Assembly: GCA_002633005.1 (NCBI GenBank)
Contig: NMRA01000090.1
Location: 128,156-192,155, forward strand
DNA from: Phoronis australis
Lineage: Eukaryota; Phoronida; Phoronidae
Direction of reading: 5' to 3'
DNA length: 64,000 nt
Under the pieces are notes generated by a model. The model was given only the letters and a program-made list of their open reading frames with translations. It did not search any database and was not told where the DNA came from. The position numbers and the translations under genes were made by a program. Shown in pieces: positions 47,935 to 59,866 of this stretch. Position 1 is the stretch's first letter; the number at the start of each line of letters is the position of its first letter.

Positions 47935-48217
47935 CAGGGGCGGATCCAGGATTTTGAGTTAGGGGGGGGGGGCCAGGGCACGGGAATAACCAGAATTTCG
48001 GCAGATGTGCGCGCCCAGCCTAAAATGTGGGGACACAGAGGCCTCGAATGTTTAAGGTTGCGGACCTGTTGCCTAAAAACAAGTTAACGGGGATTGTTCA
48101 GTTTGTTCAGGGACTATGCATTGTTTATTCACCCCCGACGAGCCCCTGCTTGCGTGCACCCGAACTCCCAAATTGTATCTGGTAGAATTTTAGGGGGGAC
48201 CCCTAAATCCGCCACTG
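47935..48217. mobile_element. 283-bp hAT-like MITE
   Basis: Left end CAGGGGCGGATCCAGGATTT. Right end, read inward on the minus strand, CAGTGGCGGATTTAGGGG. The same 5 bp, AACAT, flank both sides directly (47930-47934 and 48218-48222). Internal G and C tracts follow each terminus. The CAG-GGGCGGAT terminus is typical of hAT-type elements; those usually make 8-bp duplications, so the assignment is tentative. Confidence 0.7.
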
Positions 48218-49904
48218 AACATGTATTGGGAAAGCTTTGAAATGTACTACGGATAGCTCATTAGATTGGTTACAGTGTAGGATTTTCATACTTTTGAAGA
48301 AGTGGCGTTTTGTGCGAAATCCATGTGCAGAAGCATTTCATTTTGTGGTAGATCGGCCTTGAGTTCTCGGATAGCCTTCTATTGAATTTCAACTATGGAA
48401 ACATGTTGCAAAGATTCTTTGTACTGATATTGCATATGGATTTTAAATTCGTCTTGTACCACGCTTGTATTCACTATATCTTCATTTTCTTTTTTCTGTC
48501 TACTTCTACTCATTTCCATTCTTCAAATTTCACTTTTACGTTGTCCTGCAACTGAGTGTCACCTATTATTTCCCTCATTTCAACTTCAGGTACTTTGATG
48601 GTCACTGTTTCAGGATTTAGTGAAATTTCAATCCCAAGAGATGCAGACACTAGTTTCATAGTGAAATTCTATTGTTTGCTGCAGAGACAACTATTTCTAG
48701 TTATTAGTGTAGTCATTAGAATGTGTTTGGGACAAAGGCGGCAAAAGACAACTTTGGAAACTTTTATGTCTGGGTTTTCGAAATTAAATTTTCATGTAGG
48801 TTTGCCAAGTAATCAGTTAGTGCACGAGTTTGTTGTTTTTCACTTTTGGTCCCGATTTCTGTTGCAGTCATTCCTCCCAATCATATTTAGGCTGTTATTA
48901 TCTCTTTCTATGAAGCTGACTGTGTTTCTCATCACAGGGCAGTGCAGCACTGAAAATAGTGGGGACTGTAGTCCCGCGAGCCCCCCCTGTGGTGCACCAC
49001 CCATAGACCATGGGTGGCGCAGCACTGAAAAAAGCCCCCTAAGATGCGCCGCCGGTGTTTCTTCATCAGGTCTCTTTCAGCAAATTTTCTCTTTCTGGAC
49101 AATCCAATGGTTGTTTTTTATTCTAGCGCTTTTCAATACACTGGGGCTATGCCAGTTTCCTAATGCTCATCATTTCAACACATTTGTATTTTCTGATAAC
49201 GGCCGCTGACGACATTTGCAATCACTCTCCTTTTCTTTTGCATTGTGTTTTTCTCTTTTGACAATTTGATCTCAGCAATCCTAGCATTTGCCATAACCAG
49301 CTTTTCCTTTATGCCTTTAGGAACGTTTCTGGGTGTAAGCCCGAGCTTGTGTATAATCTACATTTGACTTTGATTTTGTTATGCCTTTTGCCTGTTCAAT
49401 TATACTTTGTTTGGCTGACTGCTGGTTTGCTTTTGTAATTCTTTCATTTCTGTTTTGAAGTTTTTTGTTCTTTCTAGTGAGTTTGATTAATTTTTTTCCA
49501 GTGTACCTATTTTTCTCTCATCTGTACTTAGTGGTTTTGACCTTTTCTGTGATCTTTTTCTTGGTTCAAAGCTTAAATCATTGATTGGCACCCAGACCCT
49601 GTTCTTGTTTAACTGTCGGGATTTTTCCCTCATGGTCTTCTTTTTGCATTTTACAACTGTTGTCATTATTTTCTTGTTCATTTTGTTTCAGTTGTTGTGT
49701 ACAACTCTTAATGTTTTCCCTACTTTGTCTTTTCCAAATTCTATTTTTCTGTCTTAATTCACGTGTTGCTTCACTTAGAGCAGTAATTGGAAGTTCGTAC
49801 TGTTTGTTTCGTTGCCTTTCCTTTTTTAGAAAATCTTTGTCATTCATTTGCTTTCTTTCTCTGTACTCTTTTTGGTTCTGGGCCTTTGTTTTGCCTATCT
49901 GCAA
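48218..49904 (-). pseudogene. decayed transposon-type gene: basic coiled-coil N-terminus, Cys motif, MDFA motif
   Basis: Read from 49904 down, conserved blocks appear in order but in shifting frames. First is a basic helical start (NQKEYRERKQMNDKDFLKKE). A Lys-rich coil to about 49200 includes PKGIKEKLVMANARIAEIK. Next is FENPDIKVSKVVFCRLCPKH (about 48780) with a following C-L-C-S-K. EEWKWVEVD comes at about 48500. Last is LPQNEMLLHMDFAQNAT at about 48310-48350. I recall this order from a large uncharacterised invertebrate family that behaves like a mobile-element gene (typical MDFAENY). Stops and frameshifts are frequent, so it is dead. A small MITE is inserted at about 48940-49045. Confidence 0.55.
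48940..49045 (-). mobile_element. small palindromic G/C-tract MITE nested in the decayed gene
   Basis: On the minus strand GGTGGTGCACCACAGGGGGG through CACTATTTTCAGTGCTGC (48940-49013) matches the element at 54022-54091. A second partial unit, CATGGGTGGCGCAGCACTGA, continues to about 49045. It separates conserved blocks of the host pseudogene. Confidence 0.65.
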
Positions 49905-51097
49905 ATATGTCAGGTACGTGAAGGAGTCATGTCTGTTAACAGATGTTTATATATTTGTCACATATTTTTTGTGTCAATTGTTGAAAATATTAGTGTTAAA
50001 TAAAATAGCTAACAATTCCTCTTTGTATGGGAATTGGGGATAGTTAGGCCTGTAAAAGATCTTAAACCCAGCTGCAGAGCGTCTAAAGACGCATCGTACC
50101 AGTGACTGCTGGCAACTCATGGGAGACACAACTTTAACATCCTTCCCCGCAGAGATAATAAATCTTGGGTTGTCTCCGGTGAGTCCATTCATTCTTGAAT
50201 GATGTTTAGGTAAAAAAGTTTTGTAAACCCAAATGCTATTCTTACCTTGATTAAGTTCGATTTATTCTTAGCGTGAGACATTTAAGCAGTTAAGGCTTCA
50301 CGTGGTGCTGTGATCAGTTTGAGTTATGTGCTTCCTACACATGTAAACAATAGTGTGAATGGACGTGCACCTATTTTCAGCAAAATGACCTGAGTGTAAG
50401 CATTTATAATGCATGTGACACTTTGAATTGAATTGTTCATGTCCCTGACTTTAACTTACTTAACGATCACTTCTTATTTTTTATTTCTCAATCAACTGTT
50501 GTATGGTAAATATTTAGTTTAGTGGCTATAGTTTAACCCAAAGTGATACTCCTACAATGAATAACAAAACTAAAACATGATACCAACAGTACAAGTGAAC
50601 CATCCGTTTGACGAGTTAAACGTACTTGACAATTTTCATGGTAACAGAGAATTTCTTCTCATCGTTAATTTTTTAACTTCCTCAAGGTCACATTTCACTT
50701 GAACTGTTGTTGAGTTACATTATTCTAGAGGTCCTTTTTTTAATTTCGTAACTATCAAGCATGTTAACCATATATTAATAAAGCATAAAAATATTTCCAG
50801 GTGATCAGTGCATTGTATGGGCCCACATGCGAGGCCTGCGCACCTCTGGTACAACGTGTATCACACCGCCTGCAATTATTTTTTTAAGCATGTTAATGAT
50901 TTGTTTGAGTGCATGAAAATTTGTTAATGTGCCTGACTTCTTTTTTGCAACAACAGAAAATCTGTGATGAAATATATAGTAAAGGCTGATTTTAAATAGT
51001 GAAAACAAAATCTTTTGCAATGCTAGTGTGAGTAAGCATTCAGTAAAGATGTGCCGTCGTGATATTGTGTTCGCTTGTTTAACAACTCATGCCGCAG
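49905..51097. other. intergenic stretch, no gene seen
   Basis: A/T-rich, with no recognised exon or repeat. Confidence 0.35.
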
Positions 51098-51148
51098 CCT
51101 AGTTCCATCATGTTGTGCTATTCTCTTCAACAAATGGACCGGTTTAAG
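51098..51148 (+). CDS. weak candidate exon
   Basis: A 51-nt segment between acceptor catgccgcag and consensus donor TTTAAG|gtaagt. Two frames are open. No protein family is recognised; it could be non-coding exon or chance. Confidence 0.2.
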
Positions 51149-53400
51149 GTAAGTCGATGGGATAAAAAGCTTTATGAATTGCTTCGGTATACTACATTCT
51201 TTATTTACGCCAACGTAAGTGTAAGTCCCGTAATCATCAGCACGTAAAAGGAATTCAGTTGCAACATAAAATTTACCAAAGGGACCAGTTATGTGAGAAT
51301 GAGTGAGTAATATATAGATTTGTTATTATGGATGAATGTCTAACTAAAATATCCACAGTAAATGTGAGGGATCCATCATGTTCTAAAGTCTTTGCATGTC
51401 TATATAGGGTAGAAACTTTTTGAATCATTGAAATTATTTCCCTAATAGCTTAACTAGTCATTTGTATATTACCTCTCTGGTTCATTTCCTTTTTGTGTTG
51501 CTATTATATGCTGTTATTTTTCGCATTTTGGTAACACTCTTGGTTTTAAGAATACCAGTAAATGTTTTTTTAAACCAGTCAAGTACACAAAATGATATTT
51601 ACTGACGAATTTAATTATTTACCTTTTGCTTTTGATGTAACCGTCAAAAACTGACCATGGGTTTCTTACTGGGATTTTCCATAGATTAGCCCACCCGATG
51701 GAACACCCACGGGCTTTTATTCGTAAAATTGTGCCAGATAAATGCCCTTTTGGTGTTACAACTTCTATTGTCAAGTGTCCAAATAGTGTGACGTTTATTC
51801 GGAAAATTTCCTCTTAGAGGTCTACTCAGCATCAACTTTTTGCCGCAAATTAAGTTTTGTGGAGCATTTATCATTTATGAAAATGTAAAAGGTGTTGACG
51901 AACTATGAATTGATTAACATAAAATTTGAAAACACAGTTTTAAGTAAAAAATGTTGAAGTTGGCAAAACTTTGACTTTCTGGTTAAAAGATCCAATTTTC
52001 GAATAAATGCCAGGGGTTTTATTTTGTGTTTCTAAAACGACTGAAATTTGTCTTCCGAATACTCGCCCACAAGCCTATCTACAGGAAATCTCGCTAATGA
52101 TATGGCTCTTTGGCAATTCGGTTGATAAACGAAAATTTTTAATGACAGTAAATTGTTCAGCAAGTACACACTCCAGAACAAACGAATGCAAATAACTCTT
52201 ACGAATGCGCGATGCAACCTCAGTGGCCGTGAGATTGGAGTTGGCATTCCAGGGCTAGAGTTCTATGGATAGGACCAATTTCACCATCTTTAGTCCAAAT
52301 ACCCTGTAACTCCTCACCTCCTAAGGCTCCAAAGGTTTTTGACGAACAACTTTCGTCTGTTTTCTTCCTGTAGTATTTTAAGGTGGGCACGGATATGTCC
52401 ATGGCAACTTAGTGGTGGCCGGGGATTGTTACCAGGTTGTCAAACAAAATCTCACTGGCAAACAGGTCGCCAAATCATAAAGAAACATTCAACCATTCTC
52501 ATTGGTTGCAAAGTTCAAAAATGCCTTTGTGGCTAGTAGCTGTTACAATATTAAACAATGTACTTAATTGATGCATTCCTCTCAAGTTCTTGTTTTTACT
52601 CTGAGCATGTGATTTGGCTTGTTTTCGTGGAACTCATTGGACACCAGGTAGCACTGGTGCATGCTATACATGTGGTGTTTGAAATAGAATCTGTTAGATT
52701 TGGTGCATGGGTCCATCAGCAGTTTGCTGGTGATTTGGAATTGCCACCATCATTAAACACCAGGAATTTGTTTAATCTAAACCATGTTTGAGCATGGTTG
52801 CCTCTGACAAAATACCATAATTTCCAAACTGAGCAAAACCCTGCTTTGAAATGTCATGATTAAATATTTAATTTTATTTCTTGGAAAATTTCAGTCAATT
52901 CTTTTTCACTTTCGATTTAAAGGATGTGTTTAGGAAAGTATGAACTTTAAAACTTTAAATCTTGAAGTGCTAAGGATGATTATAATGCTTTATTTTTTAA
53001 GCACACTAAAGCTTATACTGAACTTTGAAGGTATATAGTAGGGAAGATCTTTCAACTTATGAAGTCAATCAAAAAGAAAATGTTTCATTGCTTATTAATC
53101 AGTGTCCAGTTTTGGAGTTAACAATTAGATGCTAATAAAAATGAAAAATGTGTTTGAATTACAATTTTTATTTGATGGGTCATGGTTTTCACAAATATGT
53201 ATTTGTGTAATCGGAGATAGTTTCTTGTATTACACTCATAAGTTTGGAATTATTTCCACTTGGAACATCTGTGTTGTTAGCTTTTTGTTGCCTACCAAAA
53301 CTGACACACTAGATTCACATATGGTTTGGGTTAGCATTTACACTGGAATGTCCTGCACTGACTTGTAGCTGTTAACCAGATGATCTTTGTGTGTTTATAG
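51149..53400. other. intergenic stretch, no gene seen
   Basis: Open frames up to 77 codons (52558-52791, plus) have no recognisable similarity. 51690-52080 has TTATTCG...GGGCTTTTATTCG-like text of DNA-transposon debris. Confidence 0.3.
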
Positions 53401-53569
53401 GTGGTGAAAGCCAGCCTCATTCTGGTGTGGATAACATTGGACAGCTGCCCTGGTTGCTGGAACAGATTGGTAATCTGTGAGGAGTCCTAGAGTGGGTACA
53501 ACTCACAGACATTCTATGGAGACTTGAGGCTTGCGTTTGGGAACACAGTGCACAAAGTTCACCAAAAGG
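53401..53569 (+). CDS. weak candidate terminal coding exon
   Basis: Acceptor ctttgtgtgtttatag and consensus donor CCAAAAG|gtaagt flank 169 nt. One frame reads GGESQPHSGVDNIGQLPWLL, then E-Q-I-G-N-L and a stop, so the last part would be 3' UTR upstream of another intron. The composition is protein-like but the family is unknown. It may belong to a lowly expressed or non-coding transcript. Confidence 0.25.
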
Positions 53570-54021
53570 TAAGTGGGAAGGGTCAGAAGAAAAGTAGAAT
53601 GAGGAAGTGTGTGGGGGGTGTTGAAGATGGACAATAGGTATAGGTATAGGAAAATGTCCAGAAGGAATGGAGGGAGGTACACACTACATACATACATACA
53701 TCTTTTGTTAAACTCCTGCATTCAAAATACAAACAATAGCCAAGCAGAGTATTGAATTGATAACAAAAATAACATGGAAAATTTACAAATGTAGTGCTAC
53801 ATATAAAACGGTCAAATGACACTAAATTAACTAGGAGCTAACAGGGGAGACGCTGACTCAAACAAAAACTTACTTGAGGCAGTTTAATCTAGATTGCTAG
53901 GTATTGAAAGTATAGTGAGGTGTGTGTAATATATATGTATAGTCTCCATAGGTAATGACTACGTTGAGATATAATATGAACTGCATATGACTACATGCAC
54001 GCACGCACGAATACTGCCCAC
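53570..54021. other. intergenic stretch, short simple repeats
   Basis: Contains a TATAGG/TATAGG and CATACATACATA run (about 53635-53703). No gene seen. Confidence 0.4.
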
Positions 54022-54091
54022 ATGGTGCACCACAGGGGGGGCTGAGGGGGCTTTAGCCCCCCCCACTTTTTTTGGTGCTGCGCCGCCCATG
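54022..54091 (+). mobile_element. small palindromic G/C-tract MITE
   Basis: GGTGCACCACAGGGGGGGCT, then GAGGGGGCTTTAGCCCCCCC and ACTTTTTTTGGTGCTGCG, about 70 bp. It matches 48940-49013 in reverse and resembles 32158-32215. Confidence 0.65.
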
Positions 54092-56388
54092 ACACACATA
54101 TGAACAGCTTAAAAAAATTACACAAAAATTGACAGGTCAGTAAGTTTCCAGATTCCTTGTTTGGAATGTTTGAATTGTTTTTGCGTTTTTGATTTGGTCG
54201 TCTATTGAGTTCCAAAGTGTGGGTGCTAAAATTCTAAAGTGTGCAGGCCATATTTGAATGTGTTGACACGAGTGGGAATAAAGGCTATGTTGATGCACAG
54301 GAGCTTATTTTTATCTTTTTAGAACATTAAAGTATCACACATCATATATGTAATTAAGGGAATGCAGCTGTCATCCATCCATTCTGAATGAAATTAGCTT
54401 GAAATCTTGCAATGTTTTCAATCTCGCCACTGCCTGATGCAGTTGTCAATCGCTAGCTACCCTGTTAGCTGGTTCCACATTTTGTGGTGGGATCATTCAT
54501 TGACAGCAATATTTGATCAATGAATGATCTCAATTTATATAAGGCCGAAAAGCATAGTTCGTTGTGGTCTGTAATCAGGCCTTTGTCCAGGATTTTGAAA
54601 ACAGGGTGTCCAAAATGGGGTTCCCAATATTCCAGGGCGTCCATGATTCCGACGCGTAACCCCCACCCCCAGCAATACCCCCAAACACAGATTTTGATAC
54701 AAAAATGCATAGATCAAGGTTTTTACATCTAAGTTTATAAAACAGCCTTCCATGGTGAGCATTTTTACTAAAAAAAACTGTGTAGACCAAGACTTTTACA
54801 ATGCTGTCAATCAAGTGTCAAAATAGCAACAATGCATATACTTTGTATATACATTGTATATTTCTTCCTGCTTTGAAAAAAGAGTCCCCACTGTGAGCCT
54901 TCAGAGGCTTCCTAGTATTCATTACAATGTGTGAGTCCAAACTTGAAAGGTTCCTATTGACAGTGGGCACCAAATGATACATTGGCTGTCCTTGCCAGGG
55001 CGTCCAGATTAGTGCTAGGGCGTCCAATGGATGCCCAGGACGTATGCTGCATAAAGGCCCGTCTGTAATTCATCTCATATTTGAGACCGCTTCTCGTTAT
55101 CTAAAATAAAAAATCCCACCCACATCAATTTCAGCCTAAATGAAGGAGAAAAAGCTAGGGTGTAGGAAAGTTTTGAATGCTATGATGTGCTTAGCAATTA
55201 GTTAATGAAAAATGCTCATCTCAGGTGGATTTCGGTTTTTGAAAAAATAAGCAACAAAAAAGTACCGCTCCTCTGACAATGCTTTTTAACATCATCCATC
55301 CATAATAATGGTGTTGATCTATAGTAAGTAATATAAAAAATTGTGCCACATCTACTTGGGTCTGTTGGCAGGTTAATATATTTCTAGGTGGCTATGCATG
55401 TCTCTGGTGGTGTAAATGGTTAGAGAGCAACACTGAGGCCTTTTGCCTTCAGAATTATTTTTTTTCATTTTGAATGCTTTTTTGTTACCGTTCGTTCAGA
55501 ATACTCGTATGCAGGTCATTACATTGAAGACTTTGAAATCAATCAGTAGATCTTACAGCTAATCCTGAAAAATCACATATGACAGACTAATCTGCTGTTG
55601 GCTTCTCATTGCCCTCACCCACCACCTTAATGCAGTATGTGAGTGAAATATTTTGGATGAATTTGGGAGGTGTGTGAGGAAATTACGTAGTCGTCAAAAA
55701 ACTCCGACATTAGGGTGAGATAAAGATAGAGAACTCAGACCTAATAAGTGGCAAATGTATTTCAACTGATCACGTGAGAGATTTCGGGTTTTGAACTTTG
55801 ATAATTATATTTTGATCAGAGTTAAGAATGGTCGACTATAAGGCATATTTTTTAAATCAAAGTAAATTTTGTAGTTTCCTATCTTAAAGTGACATGCAAT
55901 TACTAATTTGAATGGAATTTTCATATGGAATTCCCAACTGTGCAAGATTTAGCAGATCATCGGTTTGTGACAACTATTGGTAATTCACCTGGCTTTCCAC
56001 TGCAAACTCGGTGTTATTGGTGCCAATGCTGCCAGGTGTGAGGGAGCCAATTTTTCAGGAAGATTAAATGTAACAGATAACACGTCCAGTGAATTTTTTA
56101 GTTAGACAATGACTTAGCATGATTTTACTATAGATGATTAATGCATACCCAGCTAACGATAGCATTCCTAAGACTTCTTTTATTGGTGGAGGACTGATAG
56201 CACTGGTACTGTTTTTACACAGAAACAGTTGTCATGGTAGGAGTTGTCACAGCACCCTGCACAACTTGCTCCACTTCAGAAACATTAGATAGCAAACTGG
56301 ATCAGCACAAGTCATTTACATGAAGACTCTCTGTGCATGCTTGCATAAACAATACCGAATGTCCAAACCTTGTAGAATACTAGGGAAT
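54092..56388. other. intergenic stretch, no gene seen
   Basis: Overlapping open frames at 54465-54814 on both strands are chance products of a C-rich stretch (CCCCCACCCCCAGCAATACC). The phrase GGGCGTCCA recurs at 54637, 55000 and 55019, an eroded repeat. Confidence 0.35.
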
Positions 56389-57784
56389 TACCGTAAACTC
56401 GCGGGTTAACGCCTGTGCCTGAGTAATCGCCCATCCCCGACTTTTTGTCAATTTTCAGTTTAAGCGCTTGCTTGGGTAATTGCCCATCCCCTACTTTGTG
56501 CTGATTTTGACGTAAGCGCCATCTCTCAGGTAATCCCCTTCCCCACCTTACCACTTACAGAATTTGAGCTTGAACTCGTGCTTTTGTTCACAGCTTCGCC
56601 GCGGGCTCAGACTTCCGTGTGTGTGGAAACACGGCGTGCTTACACCTGCGTACAATTGTCTCAAAAAATACGTTATTCAGCCAGCGTCTGTGGAATAACT
56701 CAAGCGTTGAAAATACCTTTTTTTAAACTTATCAGCTGATCTCTTGTTTAGGCCTATTCCATAGATTTTTTAGAAGTGATGCTAGTCTACTACGAGATTA
56801 GGCCTACTATGTCCTGGTCGTCATCGACGTAGGTTTGTCTTGGTGACGAATTACCATAGTCCAAATTTTTTTGTATCAGACACTATTTCCGATGCTTTTT
56901 GGAGTTCAGTAGATCAAGCTTTTTGAGTGTTTGGCGAGAACAAGTAAAATTTCAAAAAATCGTCATGTATTTTCAGACAGAGCACTTGACTTGATTTTGC
57001 TAGATTTTCCTCCTGGGTTGACCCAGATTTGAATTGACCAATTAATCAAACCCCCTGTCATTGTAATTGTACACAAAGATCACTTGATTTTGATAGATTT
57101 ATTTCCTGGGTCAAACCAGATTTGAATTAAGCGATTATTCTCACCTACCTCTTGTTGTAATTGGAAACAGTTTGTGTTGGCCGGGAACAAATCGTCCATG
57201 TTTTTAATCCAGCGCCAGATAAACTAAATAGTGAATCGAAAGTTAATCGCGTTTACGGTAATACGCAAACGAGACAGGACCGGAAAGGTTCCAAAGAAAC
57301 ACAGTCGTACGAACAACACTAACAATACTATAGCGAAGAAAACGAAACTTAGTCCCGTTTGCTGATCTGAAACAGTACTTCTTGATACGGTAAGTGGATT
57401 GCCATTCGAGTTTCATAAAGCTCCGCGTTATGGCATTTTGCAGTGCGCTAATATATTTGAAAACATCTGAGTTTTTAGTAACGTTCTCACGATATCACCC
57501 TTTCAAAGTCGAAATCCTGTTTCTGTTTGATCCGTGAGAAAGTTTGTGGTTGTTGGGTCAATTGACGGAACTTACAAGTTCCATGCTTGAATGAACACCC
57601 GGTAAGCTTGCCCAGTTCGACGAAAACTTGGACGTAAGTGCCCGCTGCTTGGGTAATCGCCCACCCCCGACTTTTTGCCAATTTTTCAGTTTAAGCACCC
57701 TCTGCTTGGGTAGTAGCCCACCCCCCTGTCTCAGGATTTCCCAATTTAAGCACCCAGGGTGTTAAAACTCGTGGGTTTACGGTA
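56389..57784. mobile_element. 1.4-kb inverted-repeat element with subterminal direct repeats
   Basis: Left end TACCGTAAACTCGCGGGTT. Right end, read inward on the minus strand, TACCGTAAACCCACGAGTT, so the termini are imperfect inverted repeats. Next to each end lie two units of about 45 bp built on TAATCGCCCA(T/C)CCCCGA and CAGTTTAAGC, in the same direction at both ends. No transposase is seen. Size and terminal style recall 39801-41211. Confidence 0.65.
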
Positions 57785-57984
57785 TGTACCCGTAAGAGAG
57801 TTGATCCTTTCTGCGTTGTGCTCCAATTTGTGTTCAGATGTGTAATTGAAACTGGAGCAGCTGATCTAGTGCAACTTGCTCTACCTGTCAAACCGGAGTC
57901 AAAAATGGCCGCCACTGTGTCAGCTTACTTCGTGTCATTCGTGTGTGTGTGTCTGTCTGTGTGTCTGTCTGTGTGTTTACATTT
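57785..57984. other. spacer with a CTGT/GTGT microsatellite
   Basis: TGTGTGTGTGTCTGTCTGTG at about 57941-57972, preceded by CAAAAATGGCCGCCACTGTG, a RepB-like motif. Confidence 0.5.
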
Positions 57985-58625
57985 GTGGACACATTTCAAT
58001 GCTCCGCATTGCTCTTGTAGTTTTTTACGTTTACCTCTATCTTCGGAGGTCGTCAATGGATTTTCATAAAATTTGGAAGTTAGGCATCTATTAGTGAGGT
58101 GAGGGTATCCTCCCGTTTTCTGATGGATTCGAGGTATTTTTGCACCACCTGTTGGCTATTTTTAATTGTTTTGAGTCTTTGGCACCTACCCCTTTGTCAA
58201 CCAAAACGCTCTAAGGATGATTGTGAAAATTGGCATATATGTTCCTACTGTGGAGAAGACAAAAAAGATGATTTTCCGACGACTTTGAATACTGTGGCGC
58301 CTGCTAGTGGAAGTTTTGTTTTGTTTTTGCGTCCATGGCTATAATTCTAAACGGTCTACAGGATTTTTATTAAATTTGATCAAATGTATTGAAGTTGACA
58401 ACAGACGATACGATAACTTTTGAACAGATCGGACTACTGGTGTGCTCCCTAGTGGCATTATAAGTTCTTTACATTTACCCTTGCATCTTCAAAGGTCCTC
58501 AACGGTTTTCCATAAAATTTGGCAGATAGTCATTGATTAGTGAGTTGACGCTATCCATTCATTTTCCAATTGATTTAAGGTATTTTGCACCACCTTGTGG
58601 CCATTTTTATTGTTTTTGAGTTAAT
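57985..58625 (+). repeat. RepA element, partial copy with four monomers
   Basis: Begins at the tail-type sequence CATTTCAATGCTCCGCATTG and continues into monomers whose cores are at 58141 (CACCACCTGTTGGC), 58295 (GCGCCTGCTAGTGG), 58443 (CTCCCTAGTGGC) and 58591 (CACCACCTTGTGGC), spaced 146-154 bp. Confidence 0.75.
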
Positions 58626-59049
58626 ACTAGTACCGCCTCTCACTATTAGCCAGTCGTGTTAACGATTATAAGTTTCACTTTAGTTTCACACTTTACTGGT
58701 GGATTGAGTTACCCCCAAAACGTCTGGCGGTTTTTCTAGAACTTTGGTAGCCAGACCGCTTCCTCCAGTGGACACACGTGCTCAGGAGTGAAAGTTTTTC
58801 ACTAACAGCTTCAATTATCACCACTTTCCTTCTATCTTAGTCAGTTGATACCAGAATGCAGGGCATACATAAAACACACATACTGGCTGATGTACTCATA
58901 TGGGATTGATGACCCTGTTAGTTTAGCTGGGTGTCTGCTTGTCATGATCTGCCAATAATTATGATTGAAACACAAGGGTGAGTGGATAACCATGGATGCT
59001 CATGGGAGCGAAGTCTGAAAAGTGGGTTTAACTTGTCTCCCTGTTTTAG
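58626..59049. other. intergenic stretch, no gene seen
   Basis: No repeat or exon recognised. Confidence 0.3.
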
Positions 59050-59095
59050 GACTATTCTGGATTACACAGTGATAGAACTCTCCTTTGTCGCGGAG
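59050..59095 (+). CDS. weak candidate exon
   Basis: A 46-nt segment with a very good acceptor (tgtctccctgttttag) and donor (GCGGAG|gtaaga). Two frames are open. No family can be named for about 15 residues. Confidence 0.25.
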
Positions 59096-59866
59096 GTAAG
59101 AAAGTGTGTTGTTTTCATTGACCTAGTTTTGGAATGTCAGTACTGGAACTGAAGTGTCTTCAAGAAAGGGGAATCTGTTCAGATCAAAATCAACTCGACC
59201 AATTTGCTACTCACTCCACATTTTTTGTCTTTGATTGATAGCGTAAAGGCGACGAATTTAACATCATGTAACCACACATATTTGTCAAGTTCAGCCAACT
59301 TTATCTAATCGAAGTTGCAACTTACATCACAGCAGCAATAAATAAGTTTGTTGGGATTTCAAAGACAAATAGAGTAATGTAGCGGAGGAAAACGACAAGA
59401 ATAAGTAACATGTAGAACTCTAATGTTGCAAAAACACCAGGCTACAAAAGTGCTTGACAGGTATTCGGGATGTGTGGGCAAACACCAAGAGATTCCAGTG
59501 TCACTGTGTAATCCGAGATGGCCCTATTATATCATTATAGGTAATCTACCATGAACAAATTTGTTCCTGGTTCAGACCAATCACCCATGCATTCATTGCG
59601 TCATAAAATAATTCTCAGTTAAAGTCAGGTAAAATATATGAACAACATGATTAAAATAGTTATCATCAGTGACCTTTTTATTTTTTTATTTCATTAGTGT
59701 TGTTTTGGTTGGATAAACAACTGAATATTATGCCTTCAGCATCTGCGAAAGAATACTGAAGTTTAACCTACTTCAATTGAGTAAAGTCACAATGGCCTCG
59801 CCACTATGAGAAAAATTCTCACTATGGTTGGACTTCTTTGCTTAAACACCATTTTTATGAGCCACG
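59096..59866. other. intergenic stretch, no gene seen
   Basis: No exon or recognised repeat. Confidence 0.3.

Noticed and set aside
48556-49209. 217-codon plus-strand open frame, the longest in the window
   Set aside because: It is the antisense shadow of the decayed transposon-type gene, whose conserved blocks are on the minus strand, and it runs through the nested MITE.
49585-50043. 152-codon plus-strand open frame rich in Phe, Leu, Cys and Ser
   Set aside because: It is the complement of the Lys/Glu-rich coil on the minus strand, which gives this typical mirrored composition.
54465-54814. Overlapping open frames on both strands at 54.5-54.8 kb
   Set aside because: They arise from one C-rich stretch with few stops; no splice sites and no conserved motif.
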